Assembly (NCBI GenBank): GCA_002687175.1
Contig: NYZP01000030.1
Span: forward strand, 7,965 to 71,964
Direction of reading: 5' to 3'
Length of the DNA: 64,000 nucleotides
DNA from: Parcubacteria group bacterium
GTDB lineage: Bacteria; Patescibacteria; ABY1; Buchananbacterales; UBA6539
This document shows, one piece after another, positions 42,694 to 51,835 of this stretch. The notes below the pieces were generated by a model. The model ran no database searches and was not told where the DNA came from. It saw nothing but the letters and a program-made list of their open reading frames with translations. Numbering within the stretch: the stretch's first letter is position 1; the number at the start of each line of letters is the position of its first letter. The position numbers were made by a program, and so were the translations under genes.

Positions 42694-42996
42694 ATGGTTC
42701 AAATTCTGATCAGTTACTGGTACCTGTTCCTGCTGGCCATCATCCTTATACTAGGATTTCTTTGGCCAGGTTGGTTGACCAGATTGGCAACCAAAAACAA
42801 CATTGTCCTTTATCGAGCAATATCGAAAAAGGGTGGATGGAAAATACTTTGGATAATCCCATTTTTAGGCATCCCGCTAATACTCAGGTCAATACTGAAA
42901 AGTGTACACCGAAAAGAGCGTAAAAAGGAAAGATGGACTGATGCCGATGGTGGATTAACAGAAGAGGGTTGGGGAAACAGCAGTAAAAAAAGTTAA
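42694..42996 (+). CDS. Small membrane protein, unknown function
   Basis: 100 residues from the ATG at 42694, with Shine-Dalgarno AAAGGAGG at 42681-42688. Two hydrophobic segments (YLFLLAIILILGFLWPGWL and WIIPFLGIPLILRSIL) and a charged C-terminal tail. Own promoter and terminator, and higher GC than neighbours, so it behaves as an independent cassette next to the structured RNA. The alternative reading frame covering the same bases is only a shadow. Confidence 0.65.
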   Translation: MVQILISYWYLFLLAIILILGFLWPGWLTRLATKNNIVLYRAISKKGGWKILWIIPFLGIPLILRSILKSVHRKERKKERWTDADGGLTEEGWGNSSKKS

Positions 42997-43006
42997 CGTA
43001 CATTCT

Positions 43007-43039
43007 ACCGAAACTTTCGTAAGTTTCGGTTTTTCTTTT
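43007..43039 (+). terminator. Strong intrinsic terminator
   Basis: Perfect 10-bp stem ACCGAAACTT/AAGTTTCGGT, loop TCGT, then TTTTCTTTT. Confidence 0.92.
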
Positions 43040-43049
43040 AGCAATTTTA

Positions 43050-43058
43050 TGTTATAAT
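43050..43058 (+). promoter_or_regulatory. Extended -10 promoter
   Basis: TGTTATAAT with the hexamer at 43053-43058; ATG at 43070 is 12 bases away. Confidence 0.6.
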
Positions 43059-43069
43059 ATGAAACAAAT

Positions 43070-43447
43070 ATGACTAATAATATTTTTTATACTTCACTCA
43101 GGTATGTCATTGTAGAGTTAATCGGTGATGTTTTATATTGGCCGTTGTGGTGGTACTCTAAAGGGTTGGTAAAGACCGGCCTTTTTTGTTTGACTGAAAT
43201 TAAAGCAAAACAAGAACGCTTAGGCTTGCTAATTTGGGTTAAAAATTTATTTACTCCAATGTTTGGGCAGCAAGATTTTGAAGGAAGAGTAATAAGTTTT
43301 TTTGCAAGGTTAATCCAAATAATTTTTCGTTCAATTATTTTATTGTTGTATGTAGTTTTGCTGCTGCTTTTCTTTTCAGCTTGGATTGCATTACCAGTCA
43401 TTATTTCATTTCAATTGATAGATAACTTGTTATGGTTATTTACCTAA
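43070..43447 (+). CDS. Membrane protein, unknown
   Basis: 125-residue protein with hydrophobic segments at about residues 10-40 and 80-120 (IILLLYVVLLLLFFSAWI) separated by a basic region. No recognised motif. The Clp-like membrane ATPase starts 8 bases after it, so the two probably form one operon and this protein may assist or regulate it. That is inference from position. Confidence 0.7.
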   Translation: MTNNIFYTSLRYVIVELIGDVLYWPLWWYSKGLVKTGLFCLTEIKAKQERLGLLIWVKNLFTPMFGQQDFEGRVISFFARLIQIIFRSIILLLYVVLLLLFFSAWIALPVIISFQLIDNLLWLFT

Positions 43448-43454
43448 AAAAATA

Positions 43455-46226
43455 ATGCCTAAAGAAAAAGTTCAACAACAAAAACTACAAATTTTAAAGT
43501 GTGAGCACTGCACCGGAAGTGGCTTAGTACAAAAAAGGGTGTGTGATTTCTGTCTGGGGTTTGGCATGTTGGCCTGGACTGGAGACGAGTTATTGTATTG
43601 GAATAAAAGAATCAATTTAGTCCAAATCGGTAAAGATCGAGTTAAGTTGCTGGTGACAAATTTTATTAATCTGTCGCTTTTTTTATTTGGAACACTTGGT
43701 GTTTTGATGCTTGGCTGGGTCATGGTTTCATTTATTGAGACAGATTTTCTATTTTGGAAATTTTACAAGATAAGAAACTGGCAAATGACTATTTTTTGGT
43801 TGTCCATGCTAACAAATGGCTATTTAGTCTATCGATTTCAAAAAGCTTGGGACAAAATAAAATTTATACCAAAACAAAAGTACCAAACCACAAATGTACC
43901 TTTTAGAAAAATTAGTTGGTCAGAAGTTAAAGATTTACCTAAAAATAAAAAAATAAACATCACAGATTATTTTACTATCGAGGCTCAAACAGCAGTTAAT
44001 AAATCTTGGCAATTAACTAATCGTTATGAAGATAATCAAACAGACCCTATTCATTTGCTAATTGCTTTGCTAACTTACAATCAAACCCAGGTAATTTTTG
44101 CCCGCTTAGGAGTCCCTTTTTCAAAGTTAAAAAGTAAAATTAGAAACACGCTTTCAGCTCAACCAGAACATAATAAAGGGATGGTTATCTTGAGTACACA
44201 AATGAAAGAAATAATTTTTAGATCTTACTTCCTTGCTCGACAACTTCGACAAAAAAAAGTAGAAATTACCGAACTGTTAGAAGAACTAGTCACTCAAGAC
44301 AATAAGGTTAACGAACTTTTGTATGATTTGAATATAACAGTTGATAAAATCAGAAACGTTACTGCTTGGCTCAGAATCAAACAGCAACTAAGAGATAATT
44401 TAAAACGTTTCAAGCAAAAGGCAACCTTAAGACCAAGAAGTTCCATGAATCGAGCGATGACTGCAGTGGCTATTCCAACTCTTGATACTTTTAGCCAAGA
44501 TTTAACACTGCTGGCTCAAACAGGGTATTTGTTACCGTGTATTGGACGGGACAAAGAAATTGAAGAAATTTTTAATATCATGCATGGTGGAACCAGACGA
44601 AGCGTTATTTTAATTGGCCAACCAGGAGTGGGTAAAAATACCATAATTGATGGTATTGCTCAAAGGATGGTTGAGGATAATGTCCCTGATTTTTTAAAAG
44701 ATAAAAGGTTAGTAAATTTAAGTGTTGCTAAAATCGTTAGTGGAGCTACTCCCGTGGAAGCACAAAAACGCTTAATGACAGTAATTCATGAAATCAGAAG
44801 GTCGGGAAATATTATTTTATTCATTGAAAATGTTGATAAAATGATTGGTATTTCTGCAGGGCGCCAGGGAAGCATTGATTTAGCAGATGTTTTGTCACAA
44901 ACTTTATCTAACAATAATCTTTTAGCTTTAGCCACCACCACCCCCGATGATTACCGTAAATACTTTGAAGGAAAAAGTTCTTTGGATAATGTGTTTGAAA
45001 AAGTAGATATTACTGAAGTATCAGGAAATGAAGCAATTCAAATTTTAGAAGCTAAAGCCGGTTCAGTAGAATACCAAAACGAAGTATTCTTTTCTTATGA
45101 TGCTATTGCCCAGACTGTTAATCTTTCCGACCGTTATTTACACGAACGCTATTTACCAGAGAAAGCGATAGAAATTATTCAAGAAGTTGCCACAAAAGTT
45201 AAGCAAGAAAAAGGCAAAGATAGCACGGTGACTGCCAACGATGTGGCAACTGTTATTTCTAACAAAACAAACATTCCGCTGACTGAAATTACTCAAGAAG
45301 AGTCAAAAAAATTACTTAACCTTGAAGATAAAATTCACCAAAGAGTTATTGGGCAAGATGAAGCAGTCACTGCAGTGGCGGCAAGTATACGTCGTGCCAG
45401 GGCTGAAATGAGAGATACTTCAAAGCCAATTGTTAATTTGTTATTTTTAGGACCAACAGGCGTTGGGAAAACCGAACTGGCGAAATCAGTAGCCGAAGTC
45501 TATTTTGGTAATGAAAAAAACATGATTCGTCTTGATATGTCAGAATATCAAGATAAAACCAGTATTAATCGACTAATTGGTGCTCCACCAGGTTACAGTG
45601 GAGCCGGTGAAGGCGGTTATTTATCTGAGGCAGTTAGAAAAAAACAGTTTTCTTTGATACTCCTGGATGAAATTGAAAAAGCCCATCCTGATATTTTAAA
45701 TATTTTTTTGCAGGTGTTAGACGATGGTCGTCTGACTGACAGTTCTGGCCGAACCATTGATTTTACCAATACAATAATTATTGCTACTTCAAATGCTGGT
45801 ACCAGGTTCATCCAAGACCAGGTAAAACAAAAAATGCCAATTGGCGAAATCAAGCAACAATTGATTGATTCTAAGTTAGGAAAATTTTTTAGGCCAGAGT
45901 TATTAAATAGGTTCGATGGCATTATTGTATTTAAACCCCTAACTCTCGACGGTGTTGAAAAAATTGCTCAGTTAATGATTAAAAAAGTTGGTAAAACCTT
46001 AGAAGAAAAGGGGATTACCCTAGACGCTAGCGATGAGGCAGTTAAAGAAATTGCTACTGCTGGTTTTGATCCGCAATTCGGTGCCAGACCTCTACGTCGG
46101 GTGATTCAACAAAAAGTGCAGGATCCACTGGCTAACTATTTACTATCAGGAAAGATTGATCGTCGTGATAAAGTGATGATTGAGGCTGGTGGAGAAATAA
46201 GTATTAAAAAAGCAAAAAAAATATAA
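43455..46226 (+). CDS. Membrane-anchored Clp/Hsp100-type AAA+ ATPase
   Basis: 923-residue protein found in this form in Patescibacteria. N-terminus: a DnaJ-like zinc ribbon (CEHCTGSG near residue 15 and CDFCLGFG near 30) and two membrane helices around residues 70-135. A diverged Clp_N-like region follows (about 170-310). First AAA+ domain: Walker A degenerate (GQPGVGKN, no Thr/Ser after Lys) and Walker B IENVDKM without Glu, so ATPase activity there is doubtful. Second AAA+ domain intact: GPTGVGKTELAKS and LILLDEIEKAHPD, plus the ClpB D2-small domain GARPLRRVIQQKVQ. A membrane-tethered unfoldase for protein quality control is the likely role. Confidence 0.88.
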   Translation: MPKEKVQQQKLQILKCEHCTGSGLVQKRVCDFCLGFGMLAWTGDELLYWNKRINLVQIGKDRVKLLVTNFINLSLFLFGTLGVLMLGWVMVSFIETDFLFWKFYKIRNWQMTIFWLSMLTNGYLVYRFQKAWDKIKFIPKQKYQTTNVPFRKISWSEVKDLPKNKKINITDYFTIEAQTAVNKSWQLTNRYEDNQTDPIHLLIALLTYNQTQVIFARLGVPFSKLKSKIRNTLSAQPEHNKGMVILSTQMKEIIFRSYFLARQLRQKKVEITELLEELVTQDNKVNELLYDLNITVDKIRNVTAWLRIKQQLRDNLKRFKQKATLRPRSSMNRAMTAVAIPTLDTFSQDLTLLAQTGYLLPCIGRDKEIEEIFNIMHGGTRRSVILIGQPGVGKNTIIDGIAQRMVEDNVPDFLKDKRLVNLSVAKIVSGATPVEAQKRLMTVIHEIRRSGNIILFIENVDKMIGISAGRQGSIDLADVLSQTLSNNNLLALATTTPDDYRKYFEGKSSLDNVFEKVDITEVSGNEAIQILEAKAGSVEYQNEVFFSYDAIAQTVNLSDRYLHERYLPEKAIEIIQEVATKVKQEKGKDSTVTANDVATVISNKTNIPLTEITQEESKKLLNLEDKIHQRVIGQDEAVTAVAASIRRARAEMRDTSKPIVNLLFLGPTGVGKTELAKSVAEVYFGNEKNMIRLDMSEYQDKTSINRLIGAPPGYSGAGEGGYLSEAVRKKQFSLILLDEIEKAHPDILNIFLQVLDDGRLTDSSGRTIDFTNTIIIATSNAGTRFIQDQVKQKMPIGEIKQQLIDSKLGKFFRPELLNRFDGIIVFKPLTLDGVEKIAQLMIKKVGKTLEEKGITLDASDEAVKEIATAGFDPQFGARPLRRVIQQKVQDPLANYLLSGKIDRRDKVMIEAGGEISIKKAKKI

Positions 46227-47251
46227 TGTTTTATTTTGTACCATTATTAATAGCATTTACTATTTCATTAGTTTTAACACCACTAGTAAGAAAAATTGCA
46301 CTTCTCACTCGCATTATTGATGCTCCAGTTGCTAGGAAAATTCATAAAAAACCAACTCCACTTTTAGGTGGCGTCGCTCTTTTTTTATCATTTTTTATTA
46401 CCACAGTTATTTTTTGGATTTTTGGTTATATTACTGACTCAAAAATTTCTGATATAAATATTATAGCAATTCTAGCTGGAGGATTTGTTTTGATTATTGG
46501 AGGACTGCTTGATGATAAATATAACTTTAAACCATATCAACAAATACCATTCCCAATTATCGCTGCCGGAATAATAGTTTTTTCTGGCATCAAGATTCAA
46601 TTTATTTCAAACCCTCTGGGAGGCATTTTAGAATTTTCATTATTAGCCGGAATACTTTTAGCCTTTTTCTGGATCCTGGGAATGATTTACACCACCAAAT
46701 TACTGGATGGTCTTGATGGCCTAGTAACTGGTGTAACGACCATTGGTGCTTTTATAATTTTTGCAGTCAGTCTTTTTTGGGATGTCCCTTCTTCTGGAAC
46801 TTCTGTGTTAGCGTTAATCCTGGCCGGAGCCAGTCTGGGTTTTTTAATATTTAACTGGCATCCAGCCAAAATTTTTTTAGGAGAAGGCGGAAGTGTTTTT
46901 TGTGGTTTTATGCTGGGAACTTTAGCTATTATATCAGGATCAAAGATTGCTACCGCTTTATTAATTTTGGGTATCCCAATTTTAGATGTTTTCTGGGTTA
47001 TTGCAAACAGAATCTGGCAAGGCAAGTCCATCGCCAAAGGGGATAATAAACATCTGCATTTCAGACTTTTAGATATCGGGTTATCACACCGGCAAACTGT
47101 TATTTTTTTATACTTTTTAACCGCAGCCTTTGGTGTAACTTCACTTTTCCTGCATTCCAAGGGAAAAATTATTGCCTTAGGAATTCTGGCCGCTGTGATG
47201 ATAATATTAGCCAGTAGTTTAATGCTAATCTACAAATTTAAAAATGAATAA
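46226..47251 (+). CDS. WecA/TagO/MraY-like phospho-sugar-1-phosphate transferase
   Basis: 341-residue polyprenyl-phosphate transferase with about ten membrane segments. Motifs: KIHKKPTPLLGG near residue 41, GGLLDDKYNFKPYQQ near 91 (DD pair), KLLDGLDGLVTG near 155, HPAKIFLGEGGSVFCGF near 212 (Glu replaces the usual Asp of GDTGS) and HLHFRLLDIGLSHRQT near 275. The His-rich motif and DD pair place it with UDP-GlcNAc:undecaprenyl-phosphate transferases rather than MraY. Starts one base inside the preceding stop. May feed surface polysaccharide synthesis. Confidence 0.88.
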   Translation: MFYFVPLLIAFTISLVLTPLVRKIALLTRIIDAPVARKIHKKPTPLLGGVALFLSFFITTVIFWIFGYITDSKISDINIIAILAGGFVLIIGGLLDDKYNFKPYQQIPFPIIAAGIIVFSGIKIQFISNPLGGILEFSLLAGILLAFFWILGMIYTTKLLDGLDGLVTGVTTIGAFIIFAVSLFWDVPSSGTSVLALILAGASLGFLIFNWHPAKIFLGEGGSVFCGFMLGTLAIISGSKIATALLILGIPILDVFWVIANRIWQGKSIAKGDNKHLHFRLLDIGLSHRQTVIFLYFLTAAFGVTSLFLHSKGKIIALGILAAVMIILASSLMLIYKFKNE

Positions 47252-47696
47252 AAATAATAGACTACTAATTATTTCATTACTCTTGGTAGCTTCTGCATTT
47301 CTTTTGCTAAGTCAAAATAAAAACCAAAGTTACCTAAAAATTAATGACAGCACGATTAAGGTTAAGGTTGCTAAGACGGTACAAGAACAAACTATTGGGT
47401 TGGGTGGAGAGTTGAATTTAGCCGAAAACCAGGGAATGCTCTTTGTATTTCCTGATCAGCAAGTTAGAAATTTCTGGATGAAAGACATGCTTTTTCCAAT
47501 TGATATTATCTGGATTCAAGATAATTACATTATCGCCATTGAAAAAAATGTTCCTATTCCTACTGGCGATCAACAAAATATTCCCCAGTATCGTTCACCA
47601 CAACCAGTTAACTATGTCTTGGAAGTTAATGCTGGGTTTACTGATAAGACCAACATTGCAATAGGTAATGAAGTTGATTTTTTCTTACTTGACTAA
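47244..47696 (+). CDS. DUF192 protein
   Basis: 150 residues: N-terminal membrane anchor (LLIISLLLVASAFLLL) then a DUF192 domain (QEQTIGLGGELNLAENQGMLFVF, FWMKDMLFPIDIIWIQDNYII, YVLEVNAGFTDKTNI). The family is widespread and small; the fold is known but not its role. Overlaps the transferase gene by 8 bases. Confidence 0.9.
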   Translation: MNKNNRLLIISLLLVASAFLLLSQNKNQSYLKINDSTIKVKVAKTVQEQTIGLGGELNLAENQGMLFVFPDQQVRNFWMKDMLFPIDIIWIQDNYIIAIEKNVPIPTGDQQNIPQYRSPQPVNYVLEVNAGFTDKTNIAIGNEVDFFLLD

Positions 47697-47745
47697 TTTT
47701 TCAACAAACTATACAATATATAAACCTTAAATATAATATATAAAT

Positions 47746-48051
47746 ATGTTAGCAGTTATAAAAACTGGTGGAAAACAGTACCTGGTCAAAAAAGGAGATA
47801 AAATTAAAGTAGAGAAGCTTCCTGGTAAAGAGGGTAGTGCTGTTAAATTTGATACTTTGTTAACTACCGATGAAAAAGGTGTAAAAGTCGAAATTGGCAA
47901 ACCACTTTTAAAATCTAAGGTGGAAGCCAAAATTTTAAAACAAGATAAAGACAAAAAGCTGGTAGTGGTTAAGTACAAATCAAAAACTCGATATACTAGA
48001 CGCATTGGCCATCGCCAACCATTTTCTCTTGTAGAAATTGAAAAGATTTAA
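47746..48051 (+). CDS. rplU: Ribosomal protein L21
   Basis: 101-residue large-subunit protein: MLAVIKTGGKQYLVKKGDKI at the N-terminus and the KYKSKTRYTRRIGHRQPF signature near the C-terminus. In most bacteria rpmA (L27) follows immediately; here the plus strand ends in a terminator instead, so rpmA must lie elsewhere. Confidence 0.97.
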   Translation: MLAVIKTGGKQYLVKKGDKIKVEKLPGKEGSAVKFDTLLTTDEKGVKVEIGKPLLKSKVEAKILKQDKDKKLVVVKYKSKTRYTRRIGHRQPFSLVEIEKI

Positions 48052-48070
48052 TTTTTAAGCAAAAAAAAAT

Positions 48071-48097
48071 AGCCCCACGACCTAGGGGTTGTTTTTT
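48071..48097. terminator. Bidirectional terminator between rplU and recR
   Basis: AGCCCC...GGGGTT stem; T run follows on the plus strand (GTTTTTT) and on the minus strand (ATTTTTTTTT). Confidence 0.65.
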
Positions 48098-48103
48098 AAA
48101 TAC

Positions 48104-48706
48104 TTAAATTTCTTTTCGTCCCTTCAAGGCATTACCTAACGTTGTTTCATCAGCATATTCTAGATCGCTACCAGTTGGTAACCCTTGAGCTAAACGGGTA
48201 ACTTTCAAATTACTAAACTGCTTTAATAATTTAGTTAAATAAAGTATTGTGGTCTCGCCTGGTAAATCTGAATTAATGGCTAAAATAATTTCCAACACGT
48301 TATCAGTCTTAATCCTGTCTAGAAGCTGTTTAATATTAAGTTGCTCGGGGGTAATCCCGTCTAGCGGATCAATCACTCCACCTAAAATATGGTAAACTCC
48401 TTGATACTCATTGGTTTTTTCTAGAGCAAATAAATCTTGTGGCTTAGCTAAAATGCAAATAACCGTTGAACTTCTTTGACTATTGCCACATATTGAACAC
48501 GGACTGGCTTCAGCATAATTTTGACATTTTGCGCAAACAGTAACCGTGTTTTTTAAATGCTGCATAGCATCACCAAATTTAGCCAGGTCTTCTTTGGGAC
48601 GTGTCAATAAATGGAAAACTAAGCGCTCGGCAGTCTTCGGTCCAATGCCGGGCAACCGTGAAAATTGATCAATAACTTTCTTAATGGTTTGAGGATACGC
48701 GGACAT
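48104..48706 (-). CDS. recR: Recombination mediator protein RecR
   Basis: 200-residue protein of the RecFOR pathway. Helix-hairpin-helix near the N-terminus (FSRLPGIGPKTAERLVFHLL), Cys4 zinc finger (CAKCQNYAEASPCSICG near residues 57-73) and a Toprim domain with VYHILGGVIDPLDG near residue 105 and the C-terminal ASGLPVG-like segment (ARLAQGLPTGSDLEYADETTL). Its start abuts the small membrane gene upstream, forming a minus-strand group with dnaB. Confidence 0.95.
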   Translation of the reverse strand: MSAYPQTIKKVIDQFSRLPGIGPKTAERLVFHLLTRPKEDLAKFGDAMQHLKNTVTVCAKCQNYAEASPCSICGNSQRSSTVICILAKPQDLFALEKTNEYQGVYHILGGVIDPLDGITPEQLNIKQLLDRIKTDNVLEIILAINSDLPGETTILYLTKLLKQFSNLKVTRLAQGLPTGSDLEYADETTLGNALKGRKEI

Positions 48707-48999
48707 TAATTTTTAGTGCTGACCGAGTAAATAAGAGTAATAGTACCAACCCAGATAGGAGCTAACACCGGTAAAATAACATTAACGGAAATACCAATAA
48801 ATTTTAAAATAAAGCCCATAGCAACCGTTAGAATTGAACCAAAGATTATGGCGATAATCAATGTCTTAGCTTTGTTATCTTTAGGTGGTTTTTGATGAGG
48901 TAGAGATTCCAAAGGTGGAGAAATTGGCTGTTCGTTTATATCACCTGCCGGATGTGGCGGAGCTGGTGGACGATGTGATGGTTTTGGTGGTGGAGGCAT
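48706..48999 (-). CDS. Small Pro-rich membrane protein
   Basis: 97 residues: a Pro-rich N-terminal half (PPPPKPSHRPPAPPHPAG) followed by two membrane helices (AKTLIIAIIFGSILTVAMGF and VNVILPVLAPIWVGTITLIY). No family recognised. It lies 6 bases after dnaB and ends on the recR start, so it is co-transcribed with both. Confidence 0.6.
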   Translation of the reverse strand: MPPPPKPSHRPPAPPHPAGDINEQPISPPLESLPHQKPPKDNKAKTLIIAIIFGSILTVAMGFILKFIGISVNVILPVLAPIWVGTITLIYSVSTKN

Positions 49000-49004
49000 A
49001 AAAA

Positions 49005-50390
49005 TTACTCAAATTTAATTTCTTCGTCACTAATTTTTCGATCAACGCTCCTGAAAGTTACATTATTTTGATCAAAGAATAGTTGAATTTTTCCAGTTGG
49101 CCCATTACGATGTTTAGCTACTATAATATCAGCTAAATTAGCTTTGTCAGGCGGTAAATCTTTTTGATAGGTAGCGTCACGATAAATAAATAATACCACA
49201 TCAGCGTCTTGTTCAATAGAGCCAGAATCTCTAAGATCAGCCAAGCGGGGAATATGAGTTTCTCTTGACTCAACACTACGAGATAATTGCGACAAAGCTA
49301 ACACTGGTACATTAAGCTCACGAGCAATTGCTTTTAAATTTCGAGATATTTCAGAAACTTCCTGGACTCTATTTTCTCTATTGCCAGAGGTGCCTTCCAT
49401 TAATTGAAGATAATCAATAATAATTAATCCTAAGCCATGTTCAGTCTGTAGTCTACGGGCTTTGGTTCTAATTTCCATTACATTAGAATTAGCCGAGTCA
49501 TCAATATAGATTTTAGCCTCAGACAGAACTCCCATGGCATGATTAATTTTGGAAAAATCATCATTTTCTCCTTGATCTGATAATTTACCAGTTCGCATCT
49601 TCCAGAGATCAACTCCCGCTTCTGAACAGAGTAGTCGATCAACCAGTTGTTCTTTGGACATTTCTAAACTAAATATGCCAACTGGTATCTTGGCTTTAGT
49701 TGATACATTTCGAGCAATGTCTAAGGCAAAAGTAGTTTTACCAACTGATGGCCTGGCAGCCAGAATAATTAAATCTGATTTTTGCAAGCCAGCTAAAACA
49801 TTGTCCAAATCATTATAATAAGTTGGCACTCCTCTTAATTTACCAGATTCACGATGTAGCTCATCAATTCGATCAAAAGCTTCCGTTAAAACATCAGAAA
49901 TTGGCATAAAAGTTCTTTTAAGATACTTCTGAGAAACCCCAAATAACCTTTGCTCGGCTTTATCAAGAAGAGAATCAACTTCTTCGGTCTCCTGAAACCC
50001 CAATTCGGTAATTTCTGAGGCCGCTGAGATCAGTCGCCGTAAAGTTGCTTTACTTTGAACAGTTTTAGCATAATGAGTAACGTGGCTGGAAGTTGGTACG
50101 GTATTAGCTAAACTGGTTAAGTAGCTCCGACCGCCAACAGTATCTAGATGACCTTTTTCTTCAAGTCGACTGCCTAAGCTCAATAAATCAATAGGTTCAC
50201 GCCTTTCATACAAACCCTTAATACTTTCAAAAATAAGGCGATGCCTGTCATTATAAAAATCATCGGCGTTGATAATATCAGCAATTTTAATAATAGCATC
50301 TTTATCAATCAGTAAAGACCCGAGCAACGATTGCTCCATTTCTAGATTTTGCGGTGGAATTTTTTCTTTGGTTTCGCTATGTTGAGCCAT
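49005..50390 (-). CDS. dnaB: Replicative DNA helicase DnaB
   Basis: 461-residue hexameric helicase. N-terminal primase-interaction domain (LEMEQSLLGSLLIDKDAI), linker and RecA-like core with Walker A ARPSVGKTTFALDIA near residue 198, DnaB-specific GIFSLEMSKEQL, Walker B LIIIDYLQLM near residue 310, and the C-terminal SRSVE / DLRDSGSIEQDADVV motif. First gene of the minus-strand group with the small membrane protein and recR. Confidence 0.97.
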   Translation of the reverse strand: MAQHSETKEKIPPQNLEMEQSLLGSLLIDKDAIIKIADIINADDFYNDRHRLIFESIKGLYERREPIDLLSLGSRLEEKGHLDTVGGRSYLTSLANTVPTSSHVTHYAKTVQSKATLRRLISAASEITELGFQETEEVDSLLDKAEQRLFGVSQKYLKRTFMPISDVLTEAFDRIDELHRESGKLRGVPTYYNDLDNVLAGLQKSDLIILAARPSVGKTTFALDIARNVSTKAKIPVGIFSLEMSKEQLVDRLLCSEAGVDLWKMRTGKLSDQGENDDFSKINHAMGVLSEAKIYIDDSANSNVMEIRTKARRLQTEHGLGLIIIDYLQLMEGTSGNRENRVQEVSEISRNLKAIARELNVPVLALSQLSRSVESRETHIPRLADLRDSGSIEQDADVVLFIYRDATYQKDLPPDKANLADIIVAKHRNGPTGKIQLFFDQNNVTFRSVDRKISDEEIKFE

Positions 50391-50484
50391 GAGAAAAAGT
50401 AGAGTTATATTTTATTGGTGAGTACATCTTACACTACTTTACCCGTCCATTTCAAGTGTTTTTAAACCAAAACTTGGCCACATA

Positions 50485-50493
50485 TTATCCACC
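50485..50493 (+). promoter_or_regulatory. Single DnaA-box-like 9-mer
   Basis: TTATCCACC, one mismatch to TTATNCACA, in the gap between dnaB and tRNA-Lys. Isolated, so not an origin by itself. The same gap contains a perfect GGGGCG/CGCCCC hairpin near 50571-50587. Confidence 0.3.
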
Positions 50494-50651
50494 CCGCCTG
50501 TTTAGTAGCAACCGTCTTGCCAAAAAGCCCTTTTCTTGTTAGTATTGAATTTGTTTAAAACATTACCGTGGGGCGTAAGCGCCCCTAGCCATTAATCAAT
50601 GCAAGCACAAGAAAAGTAACAGTTGTGGCTAAACAAAATTAATAGAATCGT

Positions 50652-50727
50652 GGGGCGTTAGCTCAGTTGGTAGAGCAGCAGCCTTTTAAGCTGAATGTCG
50701 GGGGTTCGAATCCCTCACGCCCCACCA
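50652..50727 (+). tRNA. tRNA-Lys (anticodon TTT)
   Basis: Acceptor GGGGCGT/ACGCCCC, D arm GCTCAGTTGGTAGAGC, anticodon loop CTTTTAA (TTT), T loop TTCGAAT, encoded CCA at 50725-50727. Its 3' 19 bases are repeated at 51721-51739 with one mismatch. Confidence 0.95.
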
Positions 50728-50787
50728 ATCGCCTATTAGGCGATTTTTTGGTAGAATAACAATATATATAAATATTATTAACATGCT

Positions 50788-51650
50788 ATGTCCAAAATAA
50801 AAATCATCTTTGTAGTCATGTTTACGGTCTTTGTATTTGGTTTTATCAAATTTTATCTGAAATTTCCAGATGTCAATTCCGATGCTCTTGGAACTGTAAT
50901 TACCGTATCTAGTATTCTGTTTGGATTTTTGGCTGGTTTTTTTATTAATGAATTATGGTCTAGGTATACAGAAATTCGCTCTATTCAAGGAGCTCGTCTA
51001 TCTGATAGTTTAAATATGATTAATTATGCTGAAAATTTCTACGGCAACATTAAGTTTAAAAATGATTTCAAAAGAAGAATAGAAGCTACTGCTTTTGTAG
51101 ATGAAATTATAAATTGGGACGAGGGACAGCTAGAAACTTCTTATTGGCAAAATATAGAACGTTCTTTTGATTTTATAAAAGATGAGAGGTTAAAGGAAGT
51201 AAATCAAAAATATACTTTGATGACATGCTTGGTATGCACAACCGAACTGTAAGTGCTATGATACGACTTGATACACTGTATAAGGAGAGGCTTTTTGTTG
51301 CTGAGTGGATGTTGCTCTACACTTTGTCATTAATAATAGCTCTTTCAGTTCTCTTTATAAATACAGAAAATTTATTTTTTCAGATGGTTGTGCTTATTTT
51401 TCCTGCCGTTATTTCTTTAGCCTTGTTTATTATAAACTACCTAGATAAGCTTGCTTGGAGCAGAGAAAGTGTTACTTTGGAACCCAACCAAAGATTATTT
51501 GATGCTATAGGCAAAAAAAGATTTTACCTCAAGAGAAACATTAAATATCTAAAAAAATCTACCAAAAGATACCGTACAGAGGATGAATTAACAGATGAAT
51601 TACAAAAAATTCATTCCGATATTTTAAATAAAAGAAAAAGCCAATCTTAG
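50788..51650 (+). pseudogene. Membrane protein broken by a frameshift
   Basis: Two overlapping frames (50788-51252 and 51225-51650) together make one protein of about 285 residues: three N-terminal helices (residues 5-70), a charged helical middle with a conserved-looking NYAENFYGN segment, and two further helices before a basic tail. The change of frame lies near an A run at 51201-51213, as expected for an indel. The general layout resembles bestrophin-like (DUF4239) proteins but I cannot confirm this. It is the only gene between the tRNA-Lys repeats. May also be a sequencing error. Confidence 0.6.
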
Positions 51651-51665
51651 CTCTTCTGGTCCAGT

Positions 51666-51739
51666 GGAGCGTCTCTTAAACAAATGGTCGGGCCGAGCCT
51701 GTGCTGAACTTGTTTCAGTAAATCCCTCACGCTCCACCA
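51666..51739 (+). pseudogene. Decayed tRNA-Lys copy
   Basis: Acceptor GGAGCGT/ACGCTCC and a terminal CCA are intact and the length (74 nt) suits a tRNA, but the D arm is gone, the anticodon arm is scrambled and the T arm carries an inserted hairpin (CTGAA-CTTG-TTCAG). The last 19 bases match tRNA-Lys at 50709-50727 with one mismatch, giving a direct repeat around the frameshifted gene. Confidence 0.65.
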
Positions 51740-51835
51740 CTTTAAAAACTAGTCGTTAAAATCGGCTATTTTTTTTAAATTTATTCATACTGTGATACAA
51801 TGTAAAAACGTTGATAGACACTAATCAAATAAAAT

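Noticed and set aside
42669..42923. Alternative 84-codon frame over the small membrane gene
   Set aside because: The frame at 42694 has the Shine-Dalgarno at the right distance and clear membrane helices; the other one does not.
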